Notes: a model not told the origin generated them from the sequence alone. A stretch of 64,000 bases of DNA from Dehalococcoidia bacterium (GCA_028279505.1 JANQNP010000033.1:19493-83492); one strand, 5' to 3'; numbered from the stretch's first letter, positions 38,601-48,661 are shown. Translations and numbers: made by a program.

Positions 38601-39380
38601 ATGAGCAGCCCTGAACCGGTGATCCTCGAGGTGTCTGACTTCGTCGCAACCGTGACGATGAACCGGCCGCCGGTGAACGCGACGAACAAAGATCTGCTGG
38701 AGGCGCTGACCGAGGTCTTCGACTCGTTCACGGATCGCGACGACGTGCGAGCTGCCGTGCTGACCGGCGCCGGCAAGGTCTTCTGTGCGGGCGCCGACAT
38801 CAAGGAGCGTGCGGAAGGCCCGGAGCCAGGGCCGGGCGACCGCTGGCAGAACAGCCGCCGCTCCCGCGAGATGTTCCACTCTGTCGTCGAGTGCGGGGTG
38901 CCGGTGATCGCCGCGATCAACGGCCCGGCACTCGGAGCTGGACTCGCGATCGCCGCCTCCTGCGACATCTTGATCGCCTCGGAGCGTGGTCAGCTCGGCC
39001 TGCCGGAGATCAACGTCGGCCTGCTGGGTGGTGGCCGGCACGCGATGCGGCTCTTCGGTCACTCGAAGACGCGAATGATGATGTTCACTGGCCAGCGGCT
39101 CGCCGGCCCGGAACTGGAGCGACTCGGGGTCATCGAGGCCTGCGTCCCGCACGAGGAGCTGATGCCCACCGCACTTCAGCTCGCTACCGACATCGCGGCG
39201 AAGAGCCCAGTCGCGATGCGATTGGCGAAGCACGCGCTGAACGCGATCGAGGAGATGTCGCTCCGTGACGGCTACCGCTTCGAGCAGGGGATGACCGGCG
39301 AGCTGAGCAAGTACGAGGATTCGAAAGAGGCGATGCGCGCGTTCGCCGAGAAGCGCCCGCCCGTGTTCAAGGGCCGCTAG
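38601..39380 (+). CDS. Enoyl-CoA hydratase/isomerase
   Basis: VLTGAGKVFCAGADIKER; AAINGPALGAGLAIAASCDILIAS. Confidence 0.95.
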   Translation: MSSPEPVILEVSDFVATVTMNRPPVNATNKDLLEALTEVFDSFTDRDDVRAAVLTGAGKVFCAGADIKERAEGPEPGPGDRWQNSRRSREMFHSVVECGVPVIAAINGPALGAGLAIAASCDILIASERGQLGLPEINVGLLGGGRHAMRLFGHSKTRMMMFTGQRLAGPELERLGVIEACVPHEELMPTALQLATDIAAKSPVAMRLAKHALNAIEEMSLRDGYRFEQGMTGELSKYEDSKEAMRAFAEKRPPVFKGR

Positions 39381-39413
39381 CGCCGTAGCCGGCGCTGACT
39401 CTGATCGGATCGT

Positions 39414-40826
39414 CTACCGAGCGGCGTGGCAGCGCTTCGCCTTGCGCCCCGAGCCGCAGGGGCATGCGTGATTCCCCGCGACTCGTGGTACGGACAGGCT
39501 CGCGACATCGCGGGCGCGGGCGGTTTCCAACCGCTCGCTCGCCGTGCCTGGACGGCCAAGGATGCCGAGCGCGGTTGGCCCGGCTGTCTCGCCAGTCATC
39601 AGCTCGAGTCGACCGCTGGCGACGATGCTCGGGAATGCATCGAGCAGGACCGCGAAGCCCTCGCTCGCGATCGCCCTCGAGACCGGCGCGCCGAGGCAGT
39701 GGTGGTTTCCCCAGCCGAACCCGAGGTGGTTGCGCGCGCCGCGACGCAAGTCGAAGCGGTTCGGATCGGCGAACGCCGCCGGGTCGCGGTTCGTCGCCGT
39801 GACGACGATCTGCATCTGATCTCCCGCGCGGATCGCTTGGCCTCGGAAGGTGGTGTCCTCTGTCGCGAAGCGGCGGATCACCCGGACCGGCGGGTCGAAG
39901 CGGGCTGCTTCGTCGATGAGGTGGGCGAAGAGCGCAGGATCGGCGCGCAACGCCGATAGTTGGTCCGCGTTCCGAAGCAGCGCGAGCAGTGCGTTTCCGA
40001 GTGCGAACGCGGTCGGTGCCTGACCGACGGTGGCGATGAAGATGACGAGTGCGACGAGGTCGTCGTTACTCAGTCGCCCTGATTCGCGAGCCGCTCGCAG
40101 AGACGCCAATAGTGAGCCGTCCGCGACCGATAGCGCGTCGATGAGTGCGCCGATCTCGGCGCGGGCCGCGGCGAGTTCCGCTGCGACATCCACAAGGGAC
40201 GTCTGTCTCGCGACGGCGCTCGGACCATACTGGCTCGCTCGCATCAGCATGTCGGCGAGGCGAGTCAGGCGCGCAGCCTCGTCGTGCCCGCCTGGGTCGC
40301 TTGACGACGGCAGTACGTCGAGCCCGAGCAGATGCAGCGTGACTCCGAGCGACAGCGGCTGCGCGAACTGCCCGATCGCATCCAGCTCATCTCCTCGGGC
40401 CGCCTCGAGCAGATCACGCGCCAGCGCCCGAATTGGCTCGCGGAGCGCGTCTACCGAAGCAGGCGCGAACGCGCTCGCGGCTGCGCGACGGAGTCGTGCG
40501 TGGTCGCGATGACCGGCGCTGGACAAGACGCTGTCGTAGGGCAGCGGCGAACGGTCGGCGACACCTCGAACGCGCGAGCCCGCCTCACCGCTGGCAAGCC
40601 GGGCGTCGCCGCTGAACGTGCGGTCGTCGCGCAGGAGATCGATCGCGTCGGCATGGCGGGTCAACACCCACGCCTGTTCGGGCGCGCTCCAGTGGACGGG
40701 CTCCTCCGCGCGGAGCCGGCGAAGCAGACCATCCGGATCAGTCCAGATGTCCTCGATGGTTGAATCGAAGCTCAGCGAGGTGCCCGGCCTCGTCGGTGCA
40801 TCGACGGGGTCTTCGGTGTATGGCAC
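39414..40826 (-). CDS. Cytochrome P450 with C-terminal SEC-C-like zinc motif
   Basis: Heme loop NHLGFGWGNHHCLGAPVSR; DEAARFDPPVRVIRR; C-terminus NHACPCGSGRKAKRCHAAR. Confidence 0.93.
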   Translation of the reverse strand: MPYTEDPVDAPTRPGTSLSFDSTIEDIWTDPDGLLRRLRAEEPVHWSAPEQAWVLTRHADAIDLLRDDRTFSGDARLASGEAGSRVRGVADRSPLPYDSVLSSAGHRDHARLRRAAASAFAPASVDALREPIRALARDLLEAARGDELDAIGQFAQPLSLGVTLHLLGLDVLPSSSDPGGHDEAARLTRLADMLMRASQYGPSAVARQTSLVDVAAELAAARAEIGALIDALSVADGSLLASLRAARESGRLSNDDLVALVIFIATVGQAPTAFALGNALLALLRNADQLSALRADPALFAHLIDEAARFDPPVRVIRRFATEDTTFRGQAIRAGDQMQIVVTATNRDPAAFADPNRFDLRRGARNHLGFGWGNHHCLGAPVSRAIASEGFAVLLDAFPSIVASGRLELMTGETAGPTALGILGRPGTASERLETARARDVASLSVPRVAGNHACPCGSGRKAKRCHAAR

Positions 40827-41096
40827 GCGGTGTTCCGTCTAGCAGACGGTCCTTGCGAGTTCGTCGAGGCCGTCTGCCCTTCGACTGAACCGCGAGTGGA
40901 TCGCGTTTTCAAGACCGTCGTGCGTGCAATGATGACGTTTGTGGTGAGGCGCGCGTCAGCATCGCGCTACCCGACTCTCGCGCCGCGCCAGCACGGGCAA
41001 CTCGGTTGGCGTTGGATGGCCGCTCTCGGGGCGAACTTCTCCGAGGGATTAGCCGCCCCTGGCTGAACCATCCGTCAATCCCGGCGGCTGCGCCGA

Positions 41097-41786
41097 CTAA
41101 GGACTTGGTTCAGTTGGTGTCGTCTGCGAAACCGGAACTCGATCGGGGTCGTCGCGCCAAACGACATAGGAGTACGCGAACAGCAGCACGATGGCCGTCA
41201 GATTGGCGACCAGCAGAGCGATCAGGAACCAGGCCGCTTGCACGATCGCCATCGCTAGAAACCCGACTCCGATCGCCATGAACATCCATCCGCCGAGGCG
41301 GTGCGTGGCGGTCCAGGACCGTGCGCTCGACAACGTCCACGGCGTGCGGATGCCCGCGAAGAAGTTCGGTCGGATCTTCGACATCACGTTCCCGAGTACC
41401 AGGAACAAGAGGCCGATCGCCGGGTAGATGAACAGTGTGATGTCGAGATCAGCGCCGAGCCCGATCGACACCAGCAGGACGTGTAGCCCCGCCAGAAACA
41501 GCAGCGTGGCGCCACGAATCAGGTTGTAGGTGCTGAGGAACGAGGCGTAGTTCCGGCGGCCGGGGTCGACGAACGGAAGCCCCACCATCAGCACAGCGGT
41601 ACCGAGCGCGACGATCGGCAACACCATCAAGCCCTCGAACTTGCCGCCGTACCGATCCGCCTCGCCAGCCGCGTCCCAGTGCACTGGGAACGGTTCCTCC
41701 GCGAACGGCCATGCCACCGCCGAGGTGATGAACATCGCGACCACGGGTACCAGCAGGATCGCCTCGCGGCGCCATGACCAGGCCAT
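41097..41786 (-). CDS. SdpI/DUF1648-like membrane protein
   Basis: PFPVHWDAAGEADRYGGKFEGLMVLPIVALG; NVMSKIRPNFFAGIRTPWTLSS. Confidence 0.9.
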   Translation of the reverse strand: MAWSWRREAILLVPVVAMFITSAVAWPFAEEPFPVHWDAAGEADRYGGKFEGLMVLPIVALGTAVLMVGLPFVDPGRRNYASFLSTYNLIRGATLLFLAGLHVLLVSIGLGADLDITLFIYPAIGLLFLVLGNVMSKIRPNFFAGIRTPWTLSSARSWTATHRLGGWMFMAIGVGFLAMAIVQAAWFLIALLVANLTAIVLLFAYSYVVWRDDPDRVPVSQTTPTEPSP

Positions 41787-41787
41787 C

Positions 41788-42105
41788 TCAGCCTCCTCGT
41801 GGATCTGTGCTTGTCTTGTCGTTGGCTCGCTCCGGTTCGCCGATCCCAAACGCGTTGAGCACGCTCGCGAGCGCATCTTCGACGACCGATAGGCTTGCGC
41901 TGTAGACGATGCTGGTTCCTTGCCGCTCGGTGACGACCAGTCCCGCCTGCCGGAGCACGTTGAAGTGCCCCGACATCGTCGACTTTGCCAGCTCGAACCG
42001 ATCCCCCAGCTCGCCCGCAGTCATCGGTCCACGCCTCGAGAGCAGCCGTACCACCTCGCGGCGGGTCGGGTCACTGAGCGCACGGAGGACCTCGTCGAGC
42101 GGCAC
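41788..42105 (-). CDS. ArsR-family regulator (SdpR-like)
   Basis: MPLDEVLRALSDPTRREVVRLLSRRGPMTAGELGDRFELAKSTMSGHFNVLRQAGLV. Confidence 0.95.
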   Translation of the reverse strand: MPLDEVLRALSDPTRREVVRLLSRRGPMTAGELGDRFELAKSTMSGHFNVLRQAGLVVTERQGTSIVYSASLSVVEDALASVLNAFGIGEPERANDKTSTDPRGG

Positions 42106-42146
42106 GGTGCTCCTCGGGTGGTGGCGACGCCTCGGGTGTTCGGTAT

Positions 42147-42167
42147 TTCGTCAATGAACGAATTATA
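42147..42167 (-). promoter_or_regulatory. Promoter -10 (TATAAT) abutting inverted-repeat operator TTCGT-N6-ACGAA
   Basis: Minus strand TATAATTCGTTCATTGACGAA upstream of the ArsR-like gene. Confidence 0.55.
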
Positions 42168-42289
42168 GCATGAGGATTGGCCATCGCGCGGCGCGGGTAG
42201 GGCACTGTCGAGCCGCTGCATTAACAATTCTGTAAGCGAGCTATCGTCAGTTGACGGTTAGGATGCTGTTTGAGCGAAGGGAGTCGCGC

Positions 42290-42649
42290 ATGGCGAGCGA
42301 GGCGGGCGTTTGGGGTCGATCGGAGCCGTGGGCGGATGGTACGCACACCACCCATGCCGAGCTGACGCGTCGCCAGGTTCAGGTCGCTCGACTACTGCCG
42401 GCCGGACTTCCTGCTCGAGAGATCGCCGAGCGTTTGATGGTTTCCGAAGGCACCGTCCGCAAGCACGTGCGTGAGCTCATCGAACGCACCGGCGCGCGAA
42501 ACGCACAGGCCGTCTCGGCCTGGGCGGCGCTGCACTGGGACTGCTGCCTCCGCCTGCCGGCGACCAACCAGCTGCCCGCTGCACCTTTCGAGGGCGCGCG
42601 GTCCTCGCAAGCTCGTGCTCGCGGAGGAGTAGCAGATCTGCCCGGTTAA
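42290..42649 (+). CDS. LuxR-type HTH protein
   Basis: ELTRRQVQVARLLPAGLPAREIAERLMVSEGTVRKHVRELIERTGARNAQAVSAW. Confidence 0.85.
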   Translation: MASEAGVWGRSEPWADGTHTTHAELTRRQVQVARLLPAGLPAREIAERLMVSEGTVRKHVRELIERTGARNAQAVSAWAALHWDCCLRLPATNQLPAAPFEGARSSQARARGGVADLPG

Positions 42650-42662
42650 TCGGGCAGATCTG
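42633..42662. terminator. Perfect 12-bp stem hairpin CAGATCTGCCCG-GTTAAT-CGGGCAGATCTG
   Basis: Inverted repeat containing the LuxR-like stop codon in the loop; no clear U-tract. Confidence 0.6.
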
Positions 42663-42761
42663 GGGTGACGAGGGAGGGCGCCCCGCTCCTAGTGTCCGAG
42701 GGACGGCCTGCGCCCGACGCGAGTTCGCGCTGTGCGTGTGCTTTGGTGCTGGGAGCCGGTC

Positions 42762-45700
42762 ATGATCAGTCCTCGAAACCTCACGTTCGCCCTCGGGATC
42801 TTCGCAATCGCGGCCGCGGGAGTCTGGTTCCTCGCCAGCCCGCTGACCGCGGAGGCAGCGTGCACGGCGACGCTGAGCTACGGCGACACGGTCGACTGCG
42901 ACATCTCGGTCGCCAACGAGGTGGACACGTTCACCTTCAGCGGCGCGGACGGGGAGCGGGTGTTGATCCGCGCCTACGAGGTCGACCAGCACCTTGATCT
43001 CCACATCACGCTGAAGGACCCGAGCTCCGGTACGGTCTGCAGCGATCAGACGGTCACGTTCCAGCTGGATACCGAGTGCAACCTGAGCGCCACCGGCACC
43101 TTCTCCATCGACGTCTGGTCTGACGACACCGACACTGGCGACTACTTGTTGTACATCGTCCGGACGAGCGATCCGCCGAGCCCTGCGGCGACGTCGATCA
43201 GCTACGGCGATGTGACGAGCGCCACGATGGGGCAGATGGAGTGGCACGCGTTCGAGTTCGAAGCGACAGCGGGCGAGGAGCTCGTCATCACGGTCGAAGG
43301 GACCTCAGGGAGCGTTGACCCGTGGATGTATCTACGGACCGCTGGCGGGAGCACGTTCTGTTCGGCGTCGGGTGCTGGCACGAACGGCAAACTGTGCACT
43401 ATCGGCACCACCGGTACCCACCATGTCTGGATCCAGTCGTGGCAGGGGCATCAGAGCGGCACCTTCGACCTCTACGTAGCCCGAATCAGCGATCCAACGA
43501 CCGAGGTGGTATCGTGGCACCGCTACGACCAGACGCTGAGCCGGTCGCTCGACGCGCTTCACTACAACCCGCATCGTTTCTTCGCGGAGAACGGCGACGT
43601 CGTCGAGGTCGATGTAAACGCGACCTCAGGCAACCTCATCTGGTTGCTTCGTGTGTACCGGCCGAGCGGCACGCTGATGTGCCAGGCGAGCGGTTACAAC
43701 CACGTCGATCCTGAGTGCACGGTCACGAGTACGGGTGTTCACACCGCCTGGGTATCCGCGTGGGATCCGTCCTCGACCGCGGTCTACGACACGAAGGTTT
43801 CACTCGTTGGGCTTGATGCGCCCAGACCGAGCGATACCGGCCACCGGGCATTCGATCCGAGCTATCCGGTCGTCGCTCCGTCGACCGGATTCAGTCACGA
43901 GCAGACCGATGTAGCGATTCCAGGGAAGGGCGTGCCGCTCTCCTTCACGCGCTACTACCGCTCGGGATCAGCGGTGGACCGGTCCCTGGGACTGGGCTGG
44001 ACCCACAGCTACGACGTGCACCTGGGCGTCGGCTCAGAGGCCGTCGAGGTGTACTACCCCCAAGGGCACTCGACCACATTCTCTTTCGATCCGAACGGCG
44101 ATCTGTTCCCAGTCAACGGCGTCACAGACGATCTGGTCAAACACCTCGACGACACCCTTACGCTGACGACCAAAGGGCAGGTCCGGTACGAGTTCGATGC
44201 CGGCGGGGTGCTGCGCTCTATACGGGATCGGAACGGACTCGAGACGGAGCTCTTCTACGACGTGAACGGTGACCTCGACTACGTTGAGGATCCTGGCGGG
44301 CGTAGGCTCGATTTCACCGTCGACGCTAACGGGAGAATCACCCGAATTGACGTCCCGCTCAGCCGCTCTGTGCAGTACGCGTACAACGGAAACGGCGAGC
44401 TAACGACGTTCACCGATCTGCTGTCGGGCACGACGACCTACGCCTACGGCACCTACGGGATGACCTCGATCACCGACCCCAGGTCCAACGTGGCCGTGAG
44501 CAACGGCTACGACACCGACGGTCGGCTCCGTGAACAGAAGAACGCGCTCAACAAGTCCACCTGTACGTACTATGGCTACGGACCCAGCTACTCGAGCACC
44601 GCCTGTACGGGGGTCTCGCCTGCCGCCGGCTCCAACGAGGTGGTGATCGTCGATGCCGAGGGCAATGCGTCGCGCTTCGGATGGGGGCCGCTCCATCGGA
44701 CGACGACCATCACAGACGCGCTCGATGGCGTTACGACCAACGTCTTCGACTCGCTCAACAACGTCACCTCCGTGACCAATCCGCTCAACCAGACGACGAG
44801 CTTCACCTATGACCAGGATCGGAATGTCCTGACGCAGACCGACGCGTTGAACCAGACCTGGACCTACACATACAACTCGTTCAATGACGTCCTGACGGCG
44901 ACCGATCCGCGGAGCAAGGTCACCACGTACGCGTACGATGCCTCCGGCAACCTCACCTCGGTGACGGACGCGGCGACGAACGTCACGACGTTCACGGTCG
45001 ACCTCGAGGGTCTCGTCACCAAGGTCACCGACGCGCGCCTGAACGAGACCGACTACACGTACGACACATACGGCAACCGAGCGACGGTCACGAACCAGCT
45101 CGACGATGTGTGGACCTACACCTACGACGCCGGCAGCCGGTTGACCAAGGTCCGCGATCCGCTGTTGCACGACGTCGACTACACCTACAACAACGGCGAT
45201 CAGGTCCTGACGGTCACTAACCACCTCAGCGAGGTGACGACAAACGTCTACGACGCGAACGGGAACCTGACCTCGGTGACAGACGCCGAGACCAATGCGA
45301 CGACGTACACCTACGATGCCGCGAATCGCCTGACCAAGATCACCGACGACCTCGCGCAGGAGACGACCTACGCCTACGACGACGTGGGTAACCAGACTTC
45401 CGTCACGAACGTTCGCAACAAGACGACGTCGTACCTCTATGACGCGCTCTACCGCCGGACCAAGGTGACCGACCCGCTCAACCGGGTGACTGAGTACGAA
45501 TACGACGCGGTGGGCAACCAGACTCGCCGCACCGATGCACGCGACCTAGTGACTGACTATACCTACGACGCGGTCAACCAGCTCACGGAGATCAAGCACC
45601 TCGGCGTGGCGGAGTTTGACACCGTTTGGTTCGATGACTCGCTCCCAGCGGGCGCGGTCGCGACCGGCACCTGGGCGTGGGCTCCCGCCCCACAGTCGGG

Positions 45701-48299
45701 CTCCCTATCCCATCAGTCAGCTCTCCAGAGCGGGACTCACCAGACCTACTTCGACGGCGCAACCACCACGCTTGCGGTCAACACCGGCGATACGTTGGTC
45801 GCATACGTCTACCTCGATCCCGACAGTCCGCCGACTGAGATCATGGTCCAGTGGAACGACGGGTCCTGGGAGCACCGCGCCTATTGGGGGGCGAACAGCA
45901 TCCCGTGGGGCGTCGACGGCACGGACAGTCGACGATATGTCGGTGCTCTCCCAACTACTGGGGAATGGATACGCCTCGAGGTTCCAGCTAGCCAGGTCGG
46001 TCTCGAGGGAAGCACCGTCGATGGCATCGCGTTCGCGCTCTACGGCGGTCGAGCTTGGTGGGATGCTGCAGGTAAGGAAGACTCCGGCGGGACTGATACC
46101 GTCTGGGTCGACGACGCCCTTCCCGCCGGGGCGACGCCCTCCGGCACGTGGGATTGGGCGCCGGGACCAGAGTCAGGTTCTTCGTCTCATCGCTCCATCC
46201 TGCAAAGCGGCGCGCACCAGCACTACTTCAAGAGTGCGACAGAGACCATAGAGGTCGAGACGGGCGACACTCTCATCGCCTACGTGCACCTCGATCCAGA
46301 TGACCCGCCGACAGAGGTCATGCTCCAGTGGCATCAGAACGGCTCCTGGGAACATCGCGCCTACTGGGGGGCGAACAGTATCCCGTGGGGGGTTGATGGC
46401 ACGAACAGCCGGCGTTACGTCGGTACCCTGCCGACGACGGGCGAGTGGGTTCGGCTAGAGGTTCCTGCTAGCCAAGTGGGCCTTGAAGGCAGCACGGTTG
46501 ATGGCATGGCTTTCACTCTCTACGGGGGGCGAGGTTCTTGGGACTCCGCTCGCAAGGCGGGGACGACGGCCATTACCACCTACGAGTACGACACGGCGGG
46601 GAACCGGACGTCGGTGACGGATTCGACTGGGGAGACGACGTACACGTATGACGACCTCAACCGGATCACGAAGGTGACGTTCCCGGACGCGGATGAGTTC
46701 GACTACACGTACGACGCGAACGGGAACCGGACGCAGATCGCGTACCCAGACACGAAGCACGTGGACTACACCTACGACGCGGCGAACCAGCTCTCGACGG
46801 TGACCGACTGGCTGTCGAACGTCACGACGTATGCGTACGACGATGCGGGTCGACTGACCTCGACGACGTACCCCACGACGGTGGTGGCGACGTACACGTA
46901 CGACGACGCCGACCGGCTGCTCTCGGTAACCAACAAGAGGGGCGGGGTGACGATCTCGAGTCACACCTACACGCTCGACGACGTCGGGAACCGGACGCAG
47001 GTGGTGGACAACCAGGGGACGACGACCTACGCGTACGACGACCTCTACCGGTTGACCTCGGTGACGTACCCCGGCCCAACGACGGACACGTACACGTACG
47101 ACCCGCTGGGTAACCGGTTGACGAAGAACACGATTGACTACACGTACGACGACGCTGATCAGCTCACCGACGTCGAGGGGACGACCTACACCTACGACGC
47201 CAACGGCAACCTGACCGCGCGCGGAACCGACACGTTCACGTGGGACCGCGAGAACCGCATGCTCAAGGCCGACGTAGGTGGCAACGTCTCGACGTTCGTC
47301 TACAACGCAGATGGTGTCCGCGTGCAGCAGAAGAACGAGGGCGGCACGATCGACTACGAGGTCGACGTTGTCTCACCGCTGCCACTGGTGATGCAGGACG
47401 ACGAGTACAGCTACGTCTACGGCCTGGATCTGATCTCGGCGGTCGACGGGTCGGCGAACGAGGCGTACTACCTCTACGACGGCCTCGGATCGGTCGCCGC
47501 GCTCACCGATGATTCAGGTGTGGAAACAGACAGCTACGTCTACGACGCCTTCGGCGCTGTGACCTCGAGCACCGGAACCACCTCGAATGACTGGCTGTTC
47601 ACCGGCGAGCAGCGCGACGGCGACACCGACCTCTACTTCCTCCGAGCCCGCTACTACGACCCGGAGATCGGACGGTTCCTTGGACGGGATCCGCTCGAGT
47701 TTGCTCAACGGTACGCGTATGCGGGGAACAACCCCGTGGCCTACACGGACCCGAGTGGGCTGGAGTACCAGAGCACCGGCGGCTACTCGGAATCCCTTTC
47801 GGTGCCGATCATCAGTCGCCTGACTGCCATTTGGAGAACAAGGGCCAAACTCAATAATCCCGGTCCCGATCCGATCTCCAGCGTTTGGGACGCTGTGATT
47901 GGAGGTCTCGAGATCACCGTAGCGATGGAGAGTGCGAATGCCGACGCCGAGCAACTCGTCTCGGAGTCCGTTCTGAATCCTAGTTGCTGGTCATTCGCTC
48001 TGTCGGTCACCGCCTACGGGGCCGGGGCGATCGCTGCCTCCTCCGCCAGCCCTGGGGTGATCGCAGTTGGTACTACCGTGGTGTTGGTCGCGGGTGTCGG
48101 CTCAGTCCTCGTCGACGTCGGCGTCCAAGATGGCCAGTTCGTGATCATCGATACTGCGGCTGCGGTTGGTGGTCGGGTCGAACTGGGGGAGCTCACAGGG
48201 AGAGGCGGGTATATCGCCCGGAGAATCGGACCTGCCGCGCTCGCTGTCTCCGGCGGAGCTTGCCTTGAGGCATCTGCGGAGCACATCCTGAACCAGTGA
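42762..48299 (+). CDS. Secreted RHS/YD-repeat protein with PPC-like N-terminal domains and variable C-terminus
   Basis: Signal peptide; many YDA.G.L.SVTD YD repeats; RHS core RARYYDPEIGRFLGRDPLEFAQRYAYAGNNPVAYTDPSGLE. Confidence 0.93.
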   Translation: MISPRNLTFALGIFAIAAAGVWFLASPLTAEAACTATLSYGDTVDCDISVANEVDTFTFSGADGERVLIRAYEVDQHLDLHITLKDPSSGTVCSDQTVTFQLDTECNLSATGTFSIDVWSDDTDTGDYLLYIVRTSDPPSPAATSISYGDVTSATMGQMEWHAFEFEATAGEELVITVEGTSGSVDPWMYLRTAGGSTFCSASGAGTNGKLCTIGTTGTHHVWIQSWQGHQSGTFDLYVARISDPTTEVVSWHRYDQTLSRSLDALHYNPHRFFAENGDVVEVDVNATSGNLIWLLRVYRPSGTLMCQASGYNHVDPECTVTSTGVHTAWVSAWDPSSTAVYDTKVSLVGLDAPRPSDTGHRAFDPSYPVVAPSTGFSHEQTDVAIPGKGVPLSFTRYYRSGSAVDRSLGLGWTHSYDVHLGVGSEAVEVYYPQGHSTTFSFDPNGDLFPVNGVTDDLVKHLDDTLTLTTKGQVRYEFDAGGVLRSIRDRNGLETELFYDVNGDLDYVEDPGGRRLDFTVDANGRITRIDVPLSRSVQYAYNGNGELTTFTDLLSGTTTYAYGTYGMTSITDPRSNVAVSNGYDTDGRLREQKNALNKSTCTYYGYGPSYSSTACTGVSPAAGSNEVVIVDAEGNASRFGWGPLHRTTTITDALDGVTTNVFDSLNNVTSVTNPLNQTTSFTYDQDRNVLTQTDALNQTWTYTYNSFNDVLTATDPRSKVTTYAYDASGNLTSVTDAATNVTTFTVDLEGLVTKVTDARLNETDYTYDTYGNRATVTNQLDDVWTYTYDAGSRLTKVRDPLLHDVDYTYNNGDQVLTVTNHLSEVTTNVYDANGNLTSVTDAETNATTYTYDAANRLTKITDDLAQETTYAYDDVGNQTSVTNVRNKTTSYLYDALYRRTKVTDPLNRVTEYEYDAVGNQTRRTDARDLVTDYTYDAVNQLTEIKHLGVAEFDTVWFDDSLPAGAVATGTWAWAPAPQSGSLSHQSALQSGTHQTYFDGATTTLAVNTGDTLVAYVYLDPDSPPTEIMVQWNDGSWEHRAYWGANSIPWGVDGTDSRRYVGALPTTGEWIRLEVPASQVGLEGSTVDGIAFALYGGRAWWDAAGKEDSGGTDTVWVDDALPAGATPSGTWDWAPGPESGSSSHRSILQSGAHQHYFKSATETIEVETGDTLIAYVHLDPDDPPTEVMLQWHQNGSWEHRAYWGANSIPWGVDGTNSRRYVGTLPTTGEWVRLEVPASQVGLEGSTVDGMAFTLYGGRGSWDSARKAGTTAITTYEYDTAGNRTSVTDSTGETTYTYDDLNRITKVTFPDADEFDYTYDANGNRTQIAYPDTKHVDYTYDAANQLSTVTDWLSNVTTYAYDDAGRLTSTTYPTTVVATYTYDDADRLLSVTNKRGGVTISSHTYTLDDVGNRTQVVDNQGTTTYAYDDLYRLTSVTYPGPTTDTYTYDPLGNRLTKNTIDYTYDDADQLTDVEGTTYTYDANGNLTARGTDTFTWDRENRMLKADVGGNVSTFVYNADGVRVQQKNEGGTIDYEVDVVSPLPLVMQDDEYSYVYGLDLISAVDGSANEAYYLYDGLGSVAALTDDSGVETDSYVYDAFGAVTSSTGTTSNDWLFTGEQRDGDTDLYFLRARYYDPEIGRFLGRDPLEFAQRYAYAGNNPVAYTDPSGLEYQSTGGYSESLSVPIISRLTAIWRTRAKLNNPGPDPISSVWDAVIGGLEITVAMESANADAEQLVSESVLNPSCWSFALSVTAYGAGAIAASSASPGVIAVGTTVVLVAGVGSVLVDVGVQDGQFVIIDTAAAVGGRVELGELTGRGGYIARRIGPAALAVSGGACLEASAEHILNQ
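45621..46560 (+). repeat. Tandem ~159-aa (477-bp) module duplicated inside the YD-repeat region
   Basis: TVWFDDSLPAGAVATGTWAWAP... and TVWVDDALPAGATPSGTWDWAP...; both contain SWEHRAYWGANSIPWGVDGT. Confidence 0.9.
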
Positions 48300-48661
48300 T
48301 GAAAGGTGAGATCCTCAGGTGGGTCGGTGCAACCTTCGTAGCCCTGGTCATGATCGCGGTGCTGTTCGGGTTCCGGAGTGACAGGGACTTGAGTGGCTGG
48401 GTGGTCATTGCGGGGCTGTGCCTAGGAGCAAGCGTGGCAGTGGCACTCTCGAGAGTGATACCGCCGACCCTAGGGATCACGACGGATGCAGTCTCCAACG
48501 TGGTGCTGGTGGGCGCTCTTGTGGGAGTCTTCGCCTTCGTCACCGACGTTGGCATTTGGTCATGGCTGTTCTTCTACTTGCCGGCATCAATCGTTGCAGG
48601 GCTTGTGGGCGGTGGCTGGGTTTCGCACCGTGAGGCGGCAAGGGAGAGCGGAGCTGATTGA
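48299..48661 (+). CDS. Small multi-TM membrane protein, candidate immunity protein for RHS tip
   Basis: ATG overlaps RHS stop (TGATG); about four hydrophobic segments. Confidence 0.65.
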   Translation: MKGEILRWVGATFVALVMIAVLFGFRSDRDLSGWVVIAGLCLGASVAVALSRVIPPTLGITTDAVSNVVLVGALVGVFAFVTDVGIWSWLFFYLPASIVAGLVGGGWVSHREAARESGAD

